A stretch of DNA of 64,000 nucleotides from Amaurobius ferox (lineage: Eukaryota > Arthropoda > Arachnida > Araneae > Amaurobiidae), in NCBI GenBank assembly GCA_951213105.1, contig OX578136.1, positions 159,948,178 to 160,012,177 on the forward strand. Reading direction: 5' to 3'. Position numbers and translations under genes: made by a program. Position 1 is the stretch's first letter, and every line of letters begins with the position of its first letter. Shown piece after piece: positions 36,088 to 46,889 of this stretch. The notes beneath the pieces are model-generated. The model was not told the origin of the DNA and did no database searches. It saw only the letters and a list, made by a program, of their open reading frames with translations.

Positions 36088-37057
36088 ACTTTCCTTATAT
36101 ACATAATGTATAAGGAAAGTATTGTGACGCGGTCGAAAATTCGAATTCGAGTTTTCGACGGGAGAGCACGTTTCAAGCATCCCTGATCACGAATCAAACA
36201 TTTTTGAAGTGATGTCTGTGTGTGAAAGTATGTGTGTGTGTGTGTGTATGTGTGTGTGTGTATGTGTACGTGTGTGTGTCTGTGTGTCAGTGAGTCTATG
36301 GAGACGATAACTGACGAACGAATGGACCGATTCCAATGAAATTTGGTACAAAAATCACAATCCGTAAACACTGGAAGCCTATTGTTTTTATACGCAATCG
36401 AATGTTCAGAACCTCCCTAAATTTTCAAACGAAATTTTGAAAAAATCGTCAAAAAATCAAAACCGCTAATAGAGTTACGCAAATAGACATTTCTTATGTA
36501 ATTTTTCATTAGGAAACGATTGGCATAAATTTTAGAACGCTAACATGAACCGTTCTCGAGATATTGCACATTTTTAAAAACAATTATCAAAAAGTTATAT
36601 TAAATAAAAAATAAAAATATTTCCTATTGAGAAACATGTTCACTTTTCATATATAATACCATGCAATAAATTGGGTGACATCATTCTCGCGGATCTAGAG
36701 CGTGCCATTCATGAAACAAGATGCTTTGAGTAATACTTTTGTATTTGAACGCCAATAGTTATTTATCTGCTGTAAGAATAACTTACTTCTCATTTCATAA
36801 CGCTTGGCGAGATTTTGGCGACAAATTTGGCGGAATGTCGCCAACTTGGCGACATTTTTAATTGTTGCCAAATTAGCAAAAATCTCGCCAAATGGATAAA
36901 AATGACGTTAAATCAATGAAAATGACGACTCATTGACGAAAATTCAACATCTTGGAAATAATATAAATATCTACTATAAAAATAATCTTTTTTTTTACTG
37001 TAAAAGTAGTAAATTCATTACATTATATAAGGAAAACCATGTGCTGCCCACATCAGA
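36088..37057 (-). mobile_element. Family X copy B, inverted, nested in family Y copy 4
   Basis: Starts with the X 3' palindrome (ACTTTCCTTATATACATAAT) and ends CCCACATCAGA, the complement of the X head. It carries a TG-rich microsatellite at 36219-36291, the equivalent of the CA tract of copy A, and the GGCGA-rich hairpin region near 36800-36860. Family Y sequence continues on both sides, so this copy gives the insertion site directly, after ACAATTACAATATT. Confidence 0.8.
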
Positions 37058-37610
37058 TTTTTTTTAATTGCAAATTATCACTAAACTTTTTTTCTATAAC
37101 GAAACCTAATATTAACGCTATATTACACCATACAAAAAGCAAACAAATCAAATGATTGTAAAGTGATTCTTATAAGAATTACTGAATTTTTAAGCAAAAT
37201 TATTTAGCTCTGGTGTCCGGAATATAAGTGATATGAATGAAATATTCATTGACTTTACATAGAGAGGCAGTCTATTTATAAAACGAAATGGTTTGTTATA
37301 GTTACGACAATTTTAAAGAACTAATTTAACATGATATACTCAAACAATGTTGTTTCTGTAATAATGAAATATTCTAATTGTGGCGTAATATCAATCAAAA
37401 GCATTGTAAGCACTTTGCAAATTATACTTACGGTGACGTCATTAGAATAAAGTTCATTTTGTGTTACTAGCATTGTCTTTTTAGATGATGTCTTAAGATT
37501 AATTTTGTCAATGGCAATTTTTGAAGCAGCTTAAAATGTAGATAACATTACATTTCTGATAGGAAGAGTTTCATGATCAATGTTCTATGCATGATTAATC
37601 CTTCTTTTTT

Positions 37611-38314
37611 ATATATCTACGTTATGGGTCTACTTCTTTTATTGTATATACAAAGTTCCTAGGAAAGTTCTTAAGCAACCCAATTACTTTGTAAGGAAAG
37701 ATTCATGCTTCTTTCATTTAATTTTGAAAATATTTTTCTCTTTCGCAATCTTTGTATCGGCTAAAATTTTTGTTTCTTACTCAGAAACTATTTTTCAAAC
37801 ATATTATTAATGAAATGAACTACAATATTTTAATAATAATATTAAAATAATGATTTAGGTACTTGGAAATGCAATCATTTCAATGACATAAATTAGAATT
37901 TGATGCATTTGCATCTAAATTTACATCTTTAGAATTTAAATTAAAAATTAATATTTCCTTCATCCTTTAGTTTAAATAAAGACAGTAATCCTAATAACTT
38001 TAATTTAAATGAGTTAGGAAAATAATAAAAATTTAAGAAAATCTGGCTGGTTTAACAATAAAATTTACAAAAAGTTTTGAACTCTATCAAATACATAATG
38101 TATTTTGTTTATTTCCAGACAAGCACACATAAAGATATCCATTAAATATTTTTTAATTTCCTTCTGTAGGGTAACCCTAAAATTGTTTTTATAAAAGCTG
38201 GAAATTTGAGGGTAATTGCTCGTTTGTTAAAAATTACTCCTCTGGAAAGTAAAATACTCCTTTAAAGTTATTCAGGGAGTATTTTTACTGTTCTGGAAAA
38301 AGTTTAGGACGACC
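37611..38314. other. AT-rich, nothing recognised
   Basis: No gene or element end was seen. Simple ATATTTTAATAATAATATTA-type words occur near 37825. Confidence 0.45.
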
Positions 38315-38753
38315 TCTATCCATGAGTATACACGTTAGTCCATCTGTATTAAAGTGACCCTGCTCGATCGAATAAAAGGGATTGCAACGCTCCTAGTTCA
38401 GAGTTTAAAAAGTTAGAATAACGAAGTCGGCAACAAAGCGAAATGGACGAAAGTACACAATGACAAAGTTGTAAAGCATTGCCTACTGATTAGGAATCGA
38501 ACGAAACGCACATTTTTGACATGTATATATTGCCAATAAATACTCGTCAAAAAGTCATATAATTAGAGCTTTTACATAAAGCGGTGGCATCTGCAATGCT
38601 TGTCAAAGTACGTGGAAATATTCTTTCTCGTGTTTAAATGAATTGTCTTTAACGGCAGGGCATTTTAAACAGGTTCAACGTTAGATAAATTTATATTCAT
38701 GTAAGTGTTGAAATAAGTGTGTAAGTGGGTAAGTCTGTAGTGTTTATTGCATT

Positions 38754-39270
38754 GTTACGAAACGTATATTCTAGAATCGTGGGTATATAAGCAGGATACA
38801 AGAACAAATCCAAGTTTCTGGATGATAACCTAAGTTTGTTCACAAGCACAAAGGAAACAGGAACAATATACAATCAACCAGCACTTAAATTCTTCAGTAA
38901 GAAAGATATATTACTATCAAAACACTGACGAAAATAATTTCACAAAACAACAGCTACTATTCTCAAAACACTGACAAAGTCACAGTTCACTGTAGCTCGT
39001 ATATCATCAATCGTCAACTGAAATCCAACGGAGTGATGAGTCCTTTTTATAGTCTCTCTATAAAAACTTCTGGAAATCTCTGTAGAAATTTCCAGAATTA
39101 TCTAATATCACCGAGACTAATCGTTATTTTGTAAAGTTTCTGGAACATTCCGGAAGTCGCCAAATTTCACCAAATCGGCGATAAATTGCCAAAATCTGGC
39201 ACTTTTTCACTCGAGATTCTAGCAACCATAGAGTAACGTCAGAGAAAGAATGTTCGTCCCGCTGTTACAG
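38754..39270 (-). mobile_element. Probable solo Gypsy LTR, inverted
   Basis: Read on the - strand the segment starts TGTAACAGCGGGACGAACAT and ends TTTCGTAACA, the TG...CA ends expected of an LTR with a short inverted repeat TGT(T/A)AC. A - strand TATA-like TATAAAAAGGACTC lies near 39045. The expected 4-6 bp target duplication was not evident. No retrotransposon coding sequence is attached, so it would be a solo LTR. Confidence 0.5.
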
Positions 39271-39629
39271 TGCTTAGAAGAGATAGTGTGCTGACCGAGA
39301 AGAAAAACGGGTTCCCTAAAAGCCGGCCACCTCCAGATAGCGCTGGTCTCGAATAAGAGATCAAAAGTCAAGGCGTTAACATCAGAACTAATGGGAATAT
39401 AATGTAAATGAAATGGCCTATATCTTTGGAAATAACTGAAGAATTTGTGTCAAATTTGGTATGATTATTGCAAGTGGTATACACAAAATGTCATTTGAGC
39501 TTCAGAGAGATTGAGCTAAGGATATATTTATAAAATTTTATTCAACTTGATCTGGTTTGTGTTCGTTCAAACCTTTGAGGTCCAAAATAATCAGGTTCAT
39601 TTATCACTGAAACGTGAAATTCGGTATGA

Positions 39630-40000
39630 TGTTTTCTCTTGTGGTACATGTCAGTTCTTTCGGTTTTGAAATTTATCGGGCTAGCCAGTCCTGAGCTCGC
39701 CATAGGACTGTACCCGGTTTTAGACATAAACTCGAAAATCAGAGCAAGTAGGAAATATAAATTTAATATATCCTTTTCTTTTGGGGTTTATTTTAATTCT
39801 TTCGGTTTCGTACCATGTCGGGCTAGACCGTATTGGGCCCGCCTAAAAAAAATTACCCATTTTTGCGGAATAACTTGAGAACAGGTGTATATAAAAATTC
39901 CAAGTTTAACATATCCTTGTCATTTGTGGTATATTTTAACTCCAAATTTAAAACCTTATCAAACCAGCCCGTCCTGAGCCCAACAAAAGGAATGTACTTG
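39630..40000 (+). repeat. Degenerate ~145-bp tandem repeat
   Basis: Three diverged units share a core of the type TTTCGGTTTTGAAATTTATC-GGGCTAGCC-GTCCTGAGC: near 39658, near 39799 (TTTCGGTTTCGTACCATGTC) and near 39947 (CAAACCAGCCCGTCCTGAGC). The following sequence has TATATATAGACGG near 40065 and AATAAATAAACC near 40111, promoter- and polyA-like words that may mark another retroelement end. Confidence 0.5.
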
Positions 40001-40257
40001 TTTTTTCAGAATAACCCGAAAAATCGGAATGGCTGCTCTTGGGGAAACAGCTCCCAGCATTGGTATATATAGACGGTTGGTACAATGTACCGCTGTACCG
40101 CCGTTTTTTGGAATAAATAAACCGATGGAACCGTTTGGTCTACGATCGAAACGAAAGACAAGACGGGAGACGCCAGTGAGATATTACTATACGTTCGCAA
40201 CAGTATCATTATTGAACAGTTCAGCCATTCACTTTATTGTGTCAGATAAATGACTTC

Positions 40258-40514
40258 TTTCGATCCAGACTGTCCGACCTCTCAGAAGGTGTAGGGTATA
40301 TGCTTAAACGCCTAGGACAGAGTCACTCAATTTAGATCAAAAGCCAATGACGGTTACATCCACAGGGATCATACCCCCCGTACCCTACCCATAGCCTCTC
40401 GGAAGGATTTTCGGACCCATTTAACTCGCCCATACATCGCGTAGACATGGGGATAGTTTGGTAAGAGCCGAGAATCGAACTTAGGTTCTTCGAGTGCACT
40501 AGGTTATCCCGTTC
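40258..40514 (-). mobile_element. Diverged tRNA-derived SINE
   Basis: Inverted relative to the host gene. It shows the family landmarks in decayed form: CAGACTGTCCGACCTCTCAG, CATCCACAGGGATCATACCC, CTCTCGGAAGGATTTTCGGA, and on the - strand an A-box-like AACCTAGTGCACTCG and B-box-like AAGTTCGATTCTC. It is flanked by imperfect duplications, CAGATAAATGACTTCT (40243-40258) and CAGATAAATATCTTCT (40515-40530). It is older than the copies at 45511, 62598 and 62919. Confidence 0.75.
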
Positions 40515-40960
40515 CAGATAAATATCTTCTGTAACAATTTTAGTGTCGATTCTTACGCATTAGACGGTATTTTACAACTTTGTAATTGATATTTTTCTTC
40601 TCTCTCACTTTGTTGCCAAGTTTGTTATCCCCACTTTTTAAATTCTGCGCGAGGGGGCTTAAATTACTTTTATCTGATCGAGCAAGATCACTTTACTTCA
40701 GATAAACCAAACACTCATGGTACATCTGTGGACCTTTCTTTACAAAGTTATTGGGTGTTTAATGATTTTCCTAAAAATCCTAGGTGGAGAGATGAACCGA
40801 CTTGGATAGTCTTATGTTGTAATTTTCAAATGCGAAATTTCGAATTCGAAAGTCTTTTAAATCACGGGTTTTCCGTGAATTCGATATTTAATAAGGTAAT
40901 TTTTATAAATCTGTAAATTATTTTTTATACGAGCTTTAAGTAATGTTTTTCGTCTTACAG

Positions 40961-41047
40961 TTTCGACTGTCCGGTGCCGAGCAACTACACGGTCGAGAAG
41001 ATCTACGATGAGGCATCGGTAGACAGACCATCAGAACATATCAATTG
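40961..41047 (+). CDS. Exon of a sodium-activated potassium channel (KCNT/SLO2), S1-S2 loop
   Basis: This is an 87-bp internal exon. It is preceded by TTTTTCGTCTTACAG (polypyrimidine tract and AG acceptor) and followed by GTGAGT, a consensus donor. It reads FDCPVPSNYTVEKIYDEASV and on to SEHIN, entering and leaving in phase 2, with the last codon TG split from G. Joined to 62327-62375 it completes INW and continues NAVLWVDRPLPLWGVQ. This corresponds to the extracellular loop between S1 and S2 of KCNT channels, where vertebrate members have CP...NY...INW..ILWVER..LW.IQ. KCNT/SLO2 proteins are tetrameric potassium channels of the plasma membrane opened by intracellular sodium. The exon's GC content is far above its surroundings. 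Upstream exons were not found in the window. Confidence 0.78.
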
Positions 41048-41291
41048 GTGAGTGCCGTTCTTTTTCCGTTATTTTTATGTTCTAAGACCTCCTGTACACG
41101 CGTTGAGTATTTTTGGAGTGATGTTTGTCTCTCTGTGGTTGATTTCTTGTGTACACGATAGCAGCCACAAATATTTATGGATTTTCACAAAACTTTATGT
41201 CTGGCTTTGTTATCAAAAAATCTAGAACTAGATAGAATTGATTTAAATTAAAGCGAAACCTTCGAAATTTATTCGAAATCATGTATTTTTT

Positions 41292-42239
41292 ACTTTCCTC
41301 ATATACATAATGTATAAGGAAAGTATTGTGAAGGAGTCGAAAATTCGAATTCGAATTTCGACGGGAGAGCATGTTTTAAGCATCCCTGATCACGAATCAA
41401 ACATTTTTGAAGTGATGTTTGTCTATGTGTGTGGGTGTGTGTGTAAGACGATAACTGACGAACGAATGGACCGATTCGAACGAAATTTGGTACAAAAATC
41501 ATAATTCGTAAACAGTGGAAGCCAATTGTTTTTATACGCAATCGAATGTTCAGAACCCCCTAAATTTTTGAGTAAAATTTTGTAAAAATCATCAAAAAAT
41601 CAAAACCCCTAATAAAGTTACGCAAATAGACATTTCATATGTAATTTTTCATTAGAAAACGATTGACATAAATTTTAGAACGCTAACATGAACCGTTCAC
41701 TAGATATTGCACATTTTTCAAAAAAATTATCAAAAAGCCATATAAAATAAAAAAAAAATATTTCCTATTGAGAAACATGTTCACTTTTCGTATGTAATAC
41801 CATGCGATAAATTGGGTGACATCATTCTCGTGGATCCAGTTCGTTCCATTCATGAAAAAAGATACTTTGAATTACTACTTTTATAAGATACTTTTGTATT
41901 TGAGCGCCAATAGTCATTTATCTGCTGTAAGATTAACTTATTTCTTCCTCCATAACGCTTGGCGAGATTTAGGCGACGAATTTGGTGGAATGTCGCCAAC
42001 TTAGAGACTTTTTTAAATGTTGCTAAATTAACGAAAAACTCACCAAATGGATAAAAATGACGCTAAATTAATGACTACTCATTGATGATGACGACATGAA
42101 AAATGACGACTCATTGACGAAAATTCAATATCTTTAAAAAATATAATTAAATACTATAAAAATAATCTATTTCTTTTTACTGTAAAAGTAGTAAATTCAT
42201 TGCATTATATAAGGAAAGTCATGTACTTCCCACATCAGA
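41292..42239 (-). mobile_element. Family X copy C, inverted
   Basis: Starts ACTTTCCTCATATACATAAT and ends CCCACATCAGA. Here the microsatellite is only a short GTGTGTGGGTGTGTGTGTA tract near 41427, and the CACTGAGTC block beside it is missing. The GGCGA-rich hairpin near 41960-42000 is partly eroded, and a local GACGACTCATTGA duplication occurs near 42075-42118. Confidence 0.78.
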
Positions 42240-43034
42240 TTTTGTAACATGGCAGTATAGAACAAAATTGGACATAATGAGGAATAAAAGGGTTTATTTA
42301 TGGCTCAATGATCACGATACATAATAGTTTCAATCATTGTTGTTAAAAATAGCCGCGATACAATTTTTGTCTTCGTGACGTCGTTAGCCCCCTCTTGGGG
42401 GCATGTTAACCCCCCGGGTGGTGAGGGTACATTGTCGGACGTGGTATCAATCGAAAAATTTTTTCGAGCTCTTTAAAGTGAAGGGTAACAAGCTATATTT
42501 GTAATATTTTGGACCCACGATACCAATTCTTCAAAATTTTCTTTGTAAAATTTGAAAAAAAAAAATAATTCTGGCACGAGAAAGTCGTGTTGAGCCACAA
42601 TACAATTAATTTGTCTTTATATTTTCATAAAATCTAAAATGAAAACCACGTAAATTTTTCTTCATACTGCAATAGATGGCTTTCATCGTGCCACATTGAT
42701 TCTCTTACTTGGGATAGCCTGGAATAGGATTCAGCATGTTCAACTTACTTTGTTGCTGCCTCGATTCAACACTACTAACACTTAATTCAGGAAAATCTCA
42801 CTGCTATCTGCTTTAATATTTGACACAAAGTCAGTGCGTTGGAGTTAAACACACCGAAATTATTATTGTAGATTTTATTATTTATCGAATACTTTTTGAA
42901 ATTGATGAAAAATTTAAAGAGTACAATTAAGTTAAATATTGTTACAGAAATAGCCATTTTAAACATTAAAACATTTGCAAGCATGTCACTGAAAGTTTCA
43001 GTTGAATCAACTATCAGTAATGAGGAGTAAGGTT
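42240..43034. other. Non-coding, nothing recognised
   Basis: A small GC-rich hairpin lies at about 42388-42405 (CCCCCTCTTGGGGG). Otherwise no motif is visible. The region separates X copy C from the TA-rich microsatellite. Confidence 0.45.
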
Positions 43035-43043
43035 CCTGATAGT

Positions 43044-43092
<49 letters not shown>

Positions 43093-43157
43093 TTGTGTGT
43101 ATATGTATATATATATATATATATACATATACACACACATATATATATACATATATT

Positions 43158-43198
<41 letters not shown>
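43035..43198. repeat. Compound (TA)n/(TG)n microsatellite
   Basis: Alternating TA tracts with a TG tract at 43075-43100 and a CA tract near 43130. It ends exactly where the foldback element begins. A second TA tract lies at 44432-44456, in front of the hAT element. Confidence 0.95.
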
Positions 43199-43203
<5 letters not shown>

Positions 43204-44339
43204 AATGAAAAGAGATATGGATGAATGCATTGTACCAAAAGATGGCCGAAAGGGGGTTGTGACCCCCTCACCCCGGTTAAGCATGCTTTGTGTCGCGACA
43301 ACACTCCCGGAGAGCCGGTACATTGCAAAATAGAATACGTATGTATCAAGTTTTAAGATGAAAACCAGACATTATACGCAAACAAATATAAGAGAGAATT
43401 GTCGAGATCCAGCCATATCAAAAATCTCTAACAGTAAATGTTTGAAATATGTTCACTAGTATAAATGAGCAAAATTACATATCTTCTACTTAAAGAAGAC
43501 TTTAAATATTGACACTTAATAGAACAATAATAACAAAGTCTATCTCGAAAACCATTTACCTCAATGACAGTTAATAGTATCATACATGTAGATGTACATC
43601 TTGCATACCGTATCACACAAGTTGAAGTAAATCTTCCATACCGTATTACACAATAGACCCTATTCAAGAGGTCCCATATCAGATATCACCACGCTTTACC
43701 TGTGACAATCCAGTATGTATATTGCCATCAGCTTTATGTAAGTATAATATTAAGCTTTATTTAAGCTTTATTTAAGTATTAAGCTTTATTTAAGTATGAT
43801 TATACTTAAATAAAGCTGATGGCAATATACATACTGGATTGTCACAAGTAAAGCGTAGTGATATCTGATATGGGACCTCTTGAATAGGGTCTATTGTGTA
43901 ATACGGTATGGAAGATTTACTTCAACTTGCATGATACGGTATGCAAGATGTACATCTACATGTATGATACTATTAACTGTCATTGAGGTAAATGGTTTTA
44001 GAGATAGACTTTGTTATTATTGTTCTATTAAGTGTCAATATTTAAAGTCTTCTACTTAAAGATATGTAATTTTGCTCATTTAGTGAACATATTTCAAACA
44101 TTTACTGTTAGTGATTTTTGATATGGCTGGATCTCGACAATTCTCTCTTATATTTGTTTGTGTATAATGTCTGGTTTTCATCTTAAAACTTGATACATTC
44201 GTATTCTATTTTGCAATGTACCGGCTCTCCGGGAGTGTTGTCGCGACACAAAGCATGCTTAACCGGGGTGAGGGGGTCACAACCCCCCCCGGCCATCTTT
44301 TGGTACAATGCATCCATCCATATCTCTTTTCATTTTGAA
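43199..44339. mobile_element. Foldback element with ~545-bp near-identical inverted arms
   Basis: The left arm (43199-43750) and right arm (43797-44339) are reverse complements with only a few differences. They share TTCAAAATGAAAAGAGATAT at the tips, a GC-rich block (AGGGGGTTGTGACCCCCTCA, then CGGTTAAGCATGCTTTGTGT), and CCAGTATGTATATTGCCATC near the centre. The ~46-bp loop repeats AAGCTTTATTTAAGTATT. No ORF is credible. Such high arm identity suggests recent activity or ongoing gene conversion. It is wedged between two TA tracts, so a target duplication cannot be read. Confidence 0.9.
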
Positions 44340-44807
44340 AATATTTTTAATCCTCTTTTTAGTGCAGCTTTGCGCCTTTTAAGTGTGATTTCTGATAAAT
44401 TTTTAATATTATATTTCACGGTATTTTCATATTATATATATATATATATATATATACCAGGGGCGTGCTGGGTCTCCCAAGAGGGCGGTGGATAGACCGA
44501 TATGGGGGCGCCAACTACCGGGAGGGTCTGGGAGTGCTTAAAACATCATTTTGTCTTACTTAACATTAAGTAATAGAACTTAAAATTATGTATTTAAAAA
44601 AAATAGCTTTAAATAAAAATAAAGGTAAACAAAATAATTGAGAGCATGATTTCCGTTGATATAATATATATTACAATATGCATATTTATTTAATATCGCC
44701 TGAAATAAACATGATTCATTTGATGTACTGAACATATATCAGCTACTTGTCAGAATTTAACAAATGGTAAATATAAAAGTAAAGGATACCTATATCATAC
44801 TAAGTGG

Positions 44808-45089
44808 TTAAACACTGAGCAATCGCCTCATTTCAGAGATCAATTGACACAACTTATCAATTATAGTGTCACTGTCTATAATGTCCAATAAGTCTGATTC
44901 AGATTGCATTAATAATAATGTCTCCAAGTTGTCACTGCTTAAGGTAGATCTCAATCTTGTTTTAATAATCTCCAACTTGGAAAAAACCCTTTCACATGTT
45001 ATTTGAGTCATCGGGATTGTCAAGAGCAGCTTATATACTTTGAACAGTTCATTATACTGACGAGAGTATATGCTATAGTTAAGAAGCAC
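44808..45089 (-). pseudogene. hAT transposase, C-terminal dimerisation domain
   Basis: The frame includes LLLTIPMTQITCERVFSKLE, IIKTRLRSTLSSDNLETLLL and MQSESDLLD. This is a clear match to the hAT dimerisation domain (pattern P.T...CER.FS.L..IK...RS.....L..L..). It ends at a TAA near 44808, about 350 bp before the element's terminus. It is a different subfamily from the hAT fragment at 12913-13269, where the equivalent words are SSASCERSFSFLRRLK. Confidence 0.88.
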
Positions 45090-45116
45090 TTCGTAAGCAC
45101 ACTTTAAGCAAGAATT

Positions 45117-45395
45117 TCACTTATTGTAATTGCAAGGTTGAAATGCTGAGTTCGCTTCTTCGTCAAAGTCATCAGCAGACAAATCACGTTCTGTGGGATC
45201 TTCTTCTTGATACTCTTCACTGATTGTCTTTTTGCTTATTTGGAGCCATACATCAGCAAATGAAGTAAGTTTTTCAACAAGCTTTCCATTGTCAAGTCTT
45301 GGGAGAATCTCTACTATTTTGTCCAGGGCTTTGGGAGGTAAGGGCTCTTTATGGCCAAACCGCTTAGGATCAAACCAGGCTAGATCTAGGTACAA
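45117..45395 (-). pseudogene. hAT transposase, region downstream of the SINE
   Basis: A 92-codon frame with YLDLAWFDPKRFGHKEPLP, VEILPRLDNGKLVEKLTSFA and an acidic tail. It comes after the SINE in transposase order and before the dimerisation domain. The alternation of helices and the acidic stretch resemble the linker that precedes the C-terminal domain in this family. No catalytic motif was placed with confidence here. Confidence 0.6.
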
Positions 45396-45510
45396 GTTTT
45401 TGTGTTGGAGAAGTCTGTTTTCTATAGAATTGATGAGAGTATCTACGACATTGTAAAATGTTGAAATTTTAAAACCATCTACTTCTGAGGTATGACCAGC
45501 ATCTTCTCCG

Positions 45511-45798
45511 TTGTTGTTGTTGAAACCCAGACCGTCCGACCTACCAGAAAGGTGTAAGGTAACCGTTTGGACGGTCGGGAAGTGCCACCCAATTTAGACC
45601 GGAACCCAGTGGGGGAGGCATCCACAGGGACCGTACCCTCCTTCCCCTACCACCAACCTCTCGGAAGGACTTTCGGACCCACATGTTTAACGTGATCGTA
45701 CTCCGCATGAACACGGCGGCAGTTTTGGCAGTGGCTGGAATCGAACCCGGGCCAACCGAGTGCAACTCCAGCGCGCTAACCAATGGGCTACCGCGCCC
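45511..45798 (-). mobile_element. Full-length tRNA-derived SINE, 288 bp, in the hAT transposase
   Basis: On the - strand the element starts GGGCGCGGTAGCCCATTGGT (A box region) and reaches the B box GGGTTCGATTCC about 45 bp later. The family body runs through CGGAGTACGATCACGTTAAA and AGGTCGGACGGTCTGGG, and it ends in an (AAC)n tail. It is flanked by an exact 13-bp duplication AGCATCTTCTCCG (45498-45510 and 45799-45811). The polymerase III promoter boxes look intact. It is the best reference copy for this SINE family in the window. Confidence 0.93.
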
Positions 45799-45811
45799 AG
45801 CATCTTCTCCG

Positions 45812-46194
45812 TGAAGCTTTTTCCCCTTTCTCTTTCGTTTCTCTTTCAATTCAGTTTCAATGCAAATACTTTCCAAAGGCTCATCTTTTTTTGCTCTTTC
45901 ATCTAAACTGCGAGTCATTATCTCTACGAATATTCTTGCAGCGTGTAAAGTTTCATCAAACTTTTGACGTAATTCCTTAAGTTTTAAGTGAGAAGTTTCG
46001 ATGAGTTTCCATGCTTGAACGAAATCGAGATTCTTAGTCTGTAAGTAATCAGACAAAGGAGTGATTACCTTAAAAATTTTCATAAACAACATAGCTACCA
46101 ATATTGTATCAAAACTTGTAAACTTTATGAGAAGACCTTCAGCTTTAGAGTTAAACTTTGGAGAACTAGATATCTTAAACAAGGCACTGAACAA
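45812..46194 (-). pseudogene. hAT transposase, insertion-domain region
   Basis: The - strand frame gives AMLFMKIFKVITPLSDYLQT, FVQAWKLIETSHLKLKELR and a basic run EKRKRKGKK, and then runs straight into the SINE at 45798. The helical pattern (LxxYLQ...AxxLI...LxxLR) is typical of the all-alpha insertion between the second and third catalytic residues of hAT transposases. Any residues encoded below 45811 are SINE sequence, not transposase. Confidence 0.75.
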
Positions 46195-46228
46195 TTATAA
46201 GTAGATGACTTTGGTAGGATGAGATTTT

Positions 46229-46720
46229 TCAATATCGTATCTTGACCGTAGTATTACTGCGGCTCCGCCACCTGGTCATGCCAATAGCTTCCACCTTAAA
46301 AGAAGGGTTTTTGTAATCTTTTAAGTGACTCCTTCCTAGACACTTGAGCTTCTTCTTGCAGTACATTAAAAATGATATAGTTTCTATGAGACATTGGGCA
46401 GTGTCAGTGAGAACTAGGTTCAGTACATGGGCATAGTACCAAGTGTGAATGTAGTGTGGAATTACTTCAGATAATCTTGCTGTCAATCCTTTCAAATGAC
46501 CATTCATGTTAGAAGCTCCATCAAAAGCGTTAGTAAGGCAGTTCTTGATCGGTATGTCGGTATCTTCCAAAACGGTTCTGAGTGACTGAAACAGATCCTC
46601 GCCTGTGGTGTAAACCACACATTTTATAGCTAGCAGTCTTTCTACGACTTCAGAACCCTTAACGTAGCATAAGACATATGCACATTGGTCGTAACTTGAA
46701 ACATCTACTGTAGTATCCAT
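46229..46720 (-). pseudogene. hAT transposase, catalytic region (DUF4371-like)
   Basis: This frame begins at the first catalytic Asp region (MDTTVDVSSYDQCAYVLCYV, usually DETTD.S...Q). It then reads CLTNAFDGASNMNGHLKGL, where the D of FDGASNM is the second catalytic Asp. HTWYYAHVLNLVL follows (usually CxAHxLNLVL), then IGMTRWRSRS, the conserved TRW motif. The family is DUF4371-containing hAT. A frameshift near 46230 separates it from the next part. The histidine-cysteine pair before AH is altered (HTWYYAH), so activity is doubtful even without the frameshifts. Confidence 0.85.
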
Positions 46721-46889
46721 TAGGATGGAAAATTCCCTGCCAATTTCACTTCTTCACATATTTTTCTTTTTATTTCTGCTTTCATGTATTGTAAGATTTT
46801 CACAATCATGTTGTTTCTTAAAAATGTAACTTGATCTCCTCTTTCTACTGGCATTTTCTTCCTTTTTTAATTTCGTCGTGTTTTCTGTT

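Larger units (their letters stand above)
35256..37610 (-). mobile_element. Family Y copy 4, inverted, split by a SINE and by X copy B
   Basis: In reverse orientation this contains the Y tail (TTTTAACACTCTCC then AGTTGAAAAGTGTTTATGAC at 35256), the GACA equivalent (GTCTGTCTGT near 35308), and the body to 35635. A SINE (35637-35873) interrupts it. Y then continues with CATCCGTCATAAAACCG near 36014 to 36087, X copy B follows (36088-37057), and Y resumes to its head GATCAATGTTCTATGCATGA at 37574-37600. The order of events is Y first, then X and SINE. Confidence 0.7.
38315..40730. mobile_element. 2.4-kb element with ~190-bp imperfect terminal inverted repeats
   Basis: The left arm (38315-38516) contains CATGAGT, TAAAGTGACCCTGCTCGATC, GCAACAAAGCGAAATGG, ACAAAGTTGTAAAGC and GGAATCGAACGAAAC. 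The right arm (40548-40730) contains the reverse complements in inverse order: GTGTCGATTC, TTACAACTTTGT, CACTTTGTTGCCAAG, CTGATCGAGCAAGATCACTT and ACTCATGG. Between them lie an LTR-like segment, degenerate tandem repeats and a SINE, all probably later insertions or expansions. It ends 230 bp upstream of the potassium channel exon. The exact termini are not resolved. Confidence 0.65.

Noticed and set aside
42787..43333. Open frames rich in Tyr-Ile repeats
   Set aside because: These are produced by the TA/TG microsatellite in front of the foldback element. No codon evidence.
45541..45811. C-terminal part of a long open frame containing WVRKSFREVGGRGRRVRSLW
   Set aside because: This is the SINE read through in frame after the hAT transposase. 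The same peptide appears at the SINE copy at 35672-35887.
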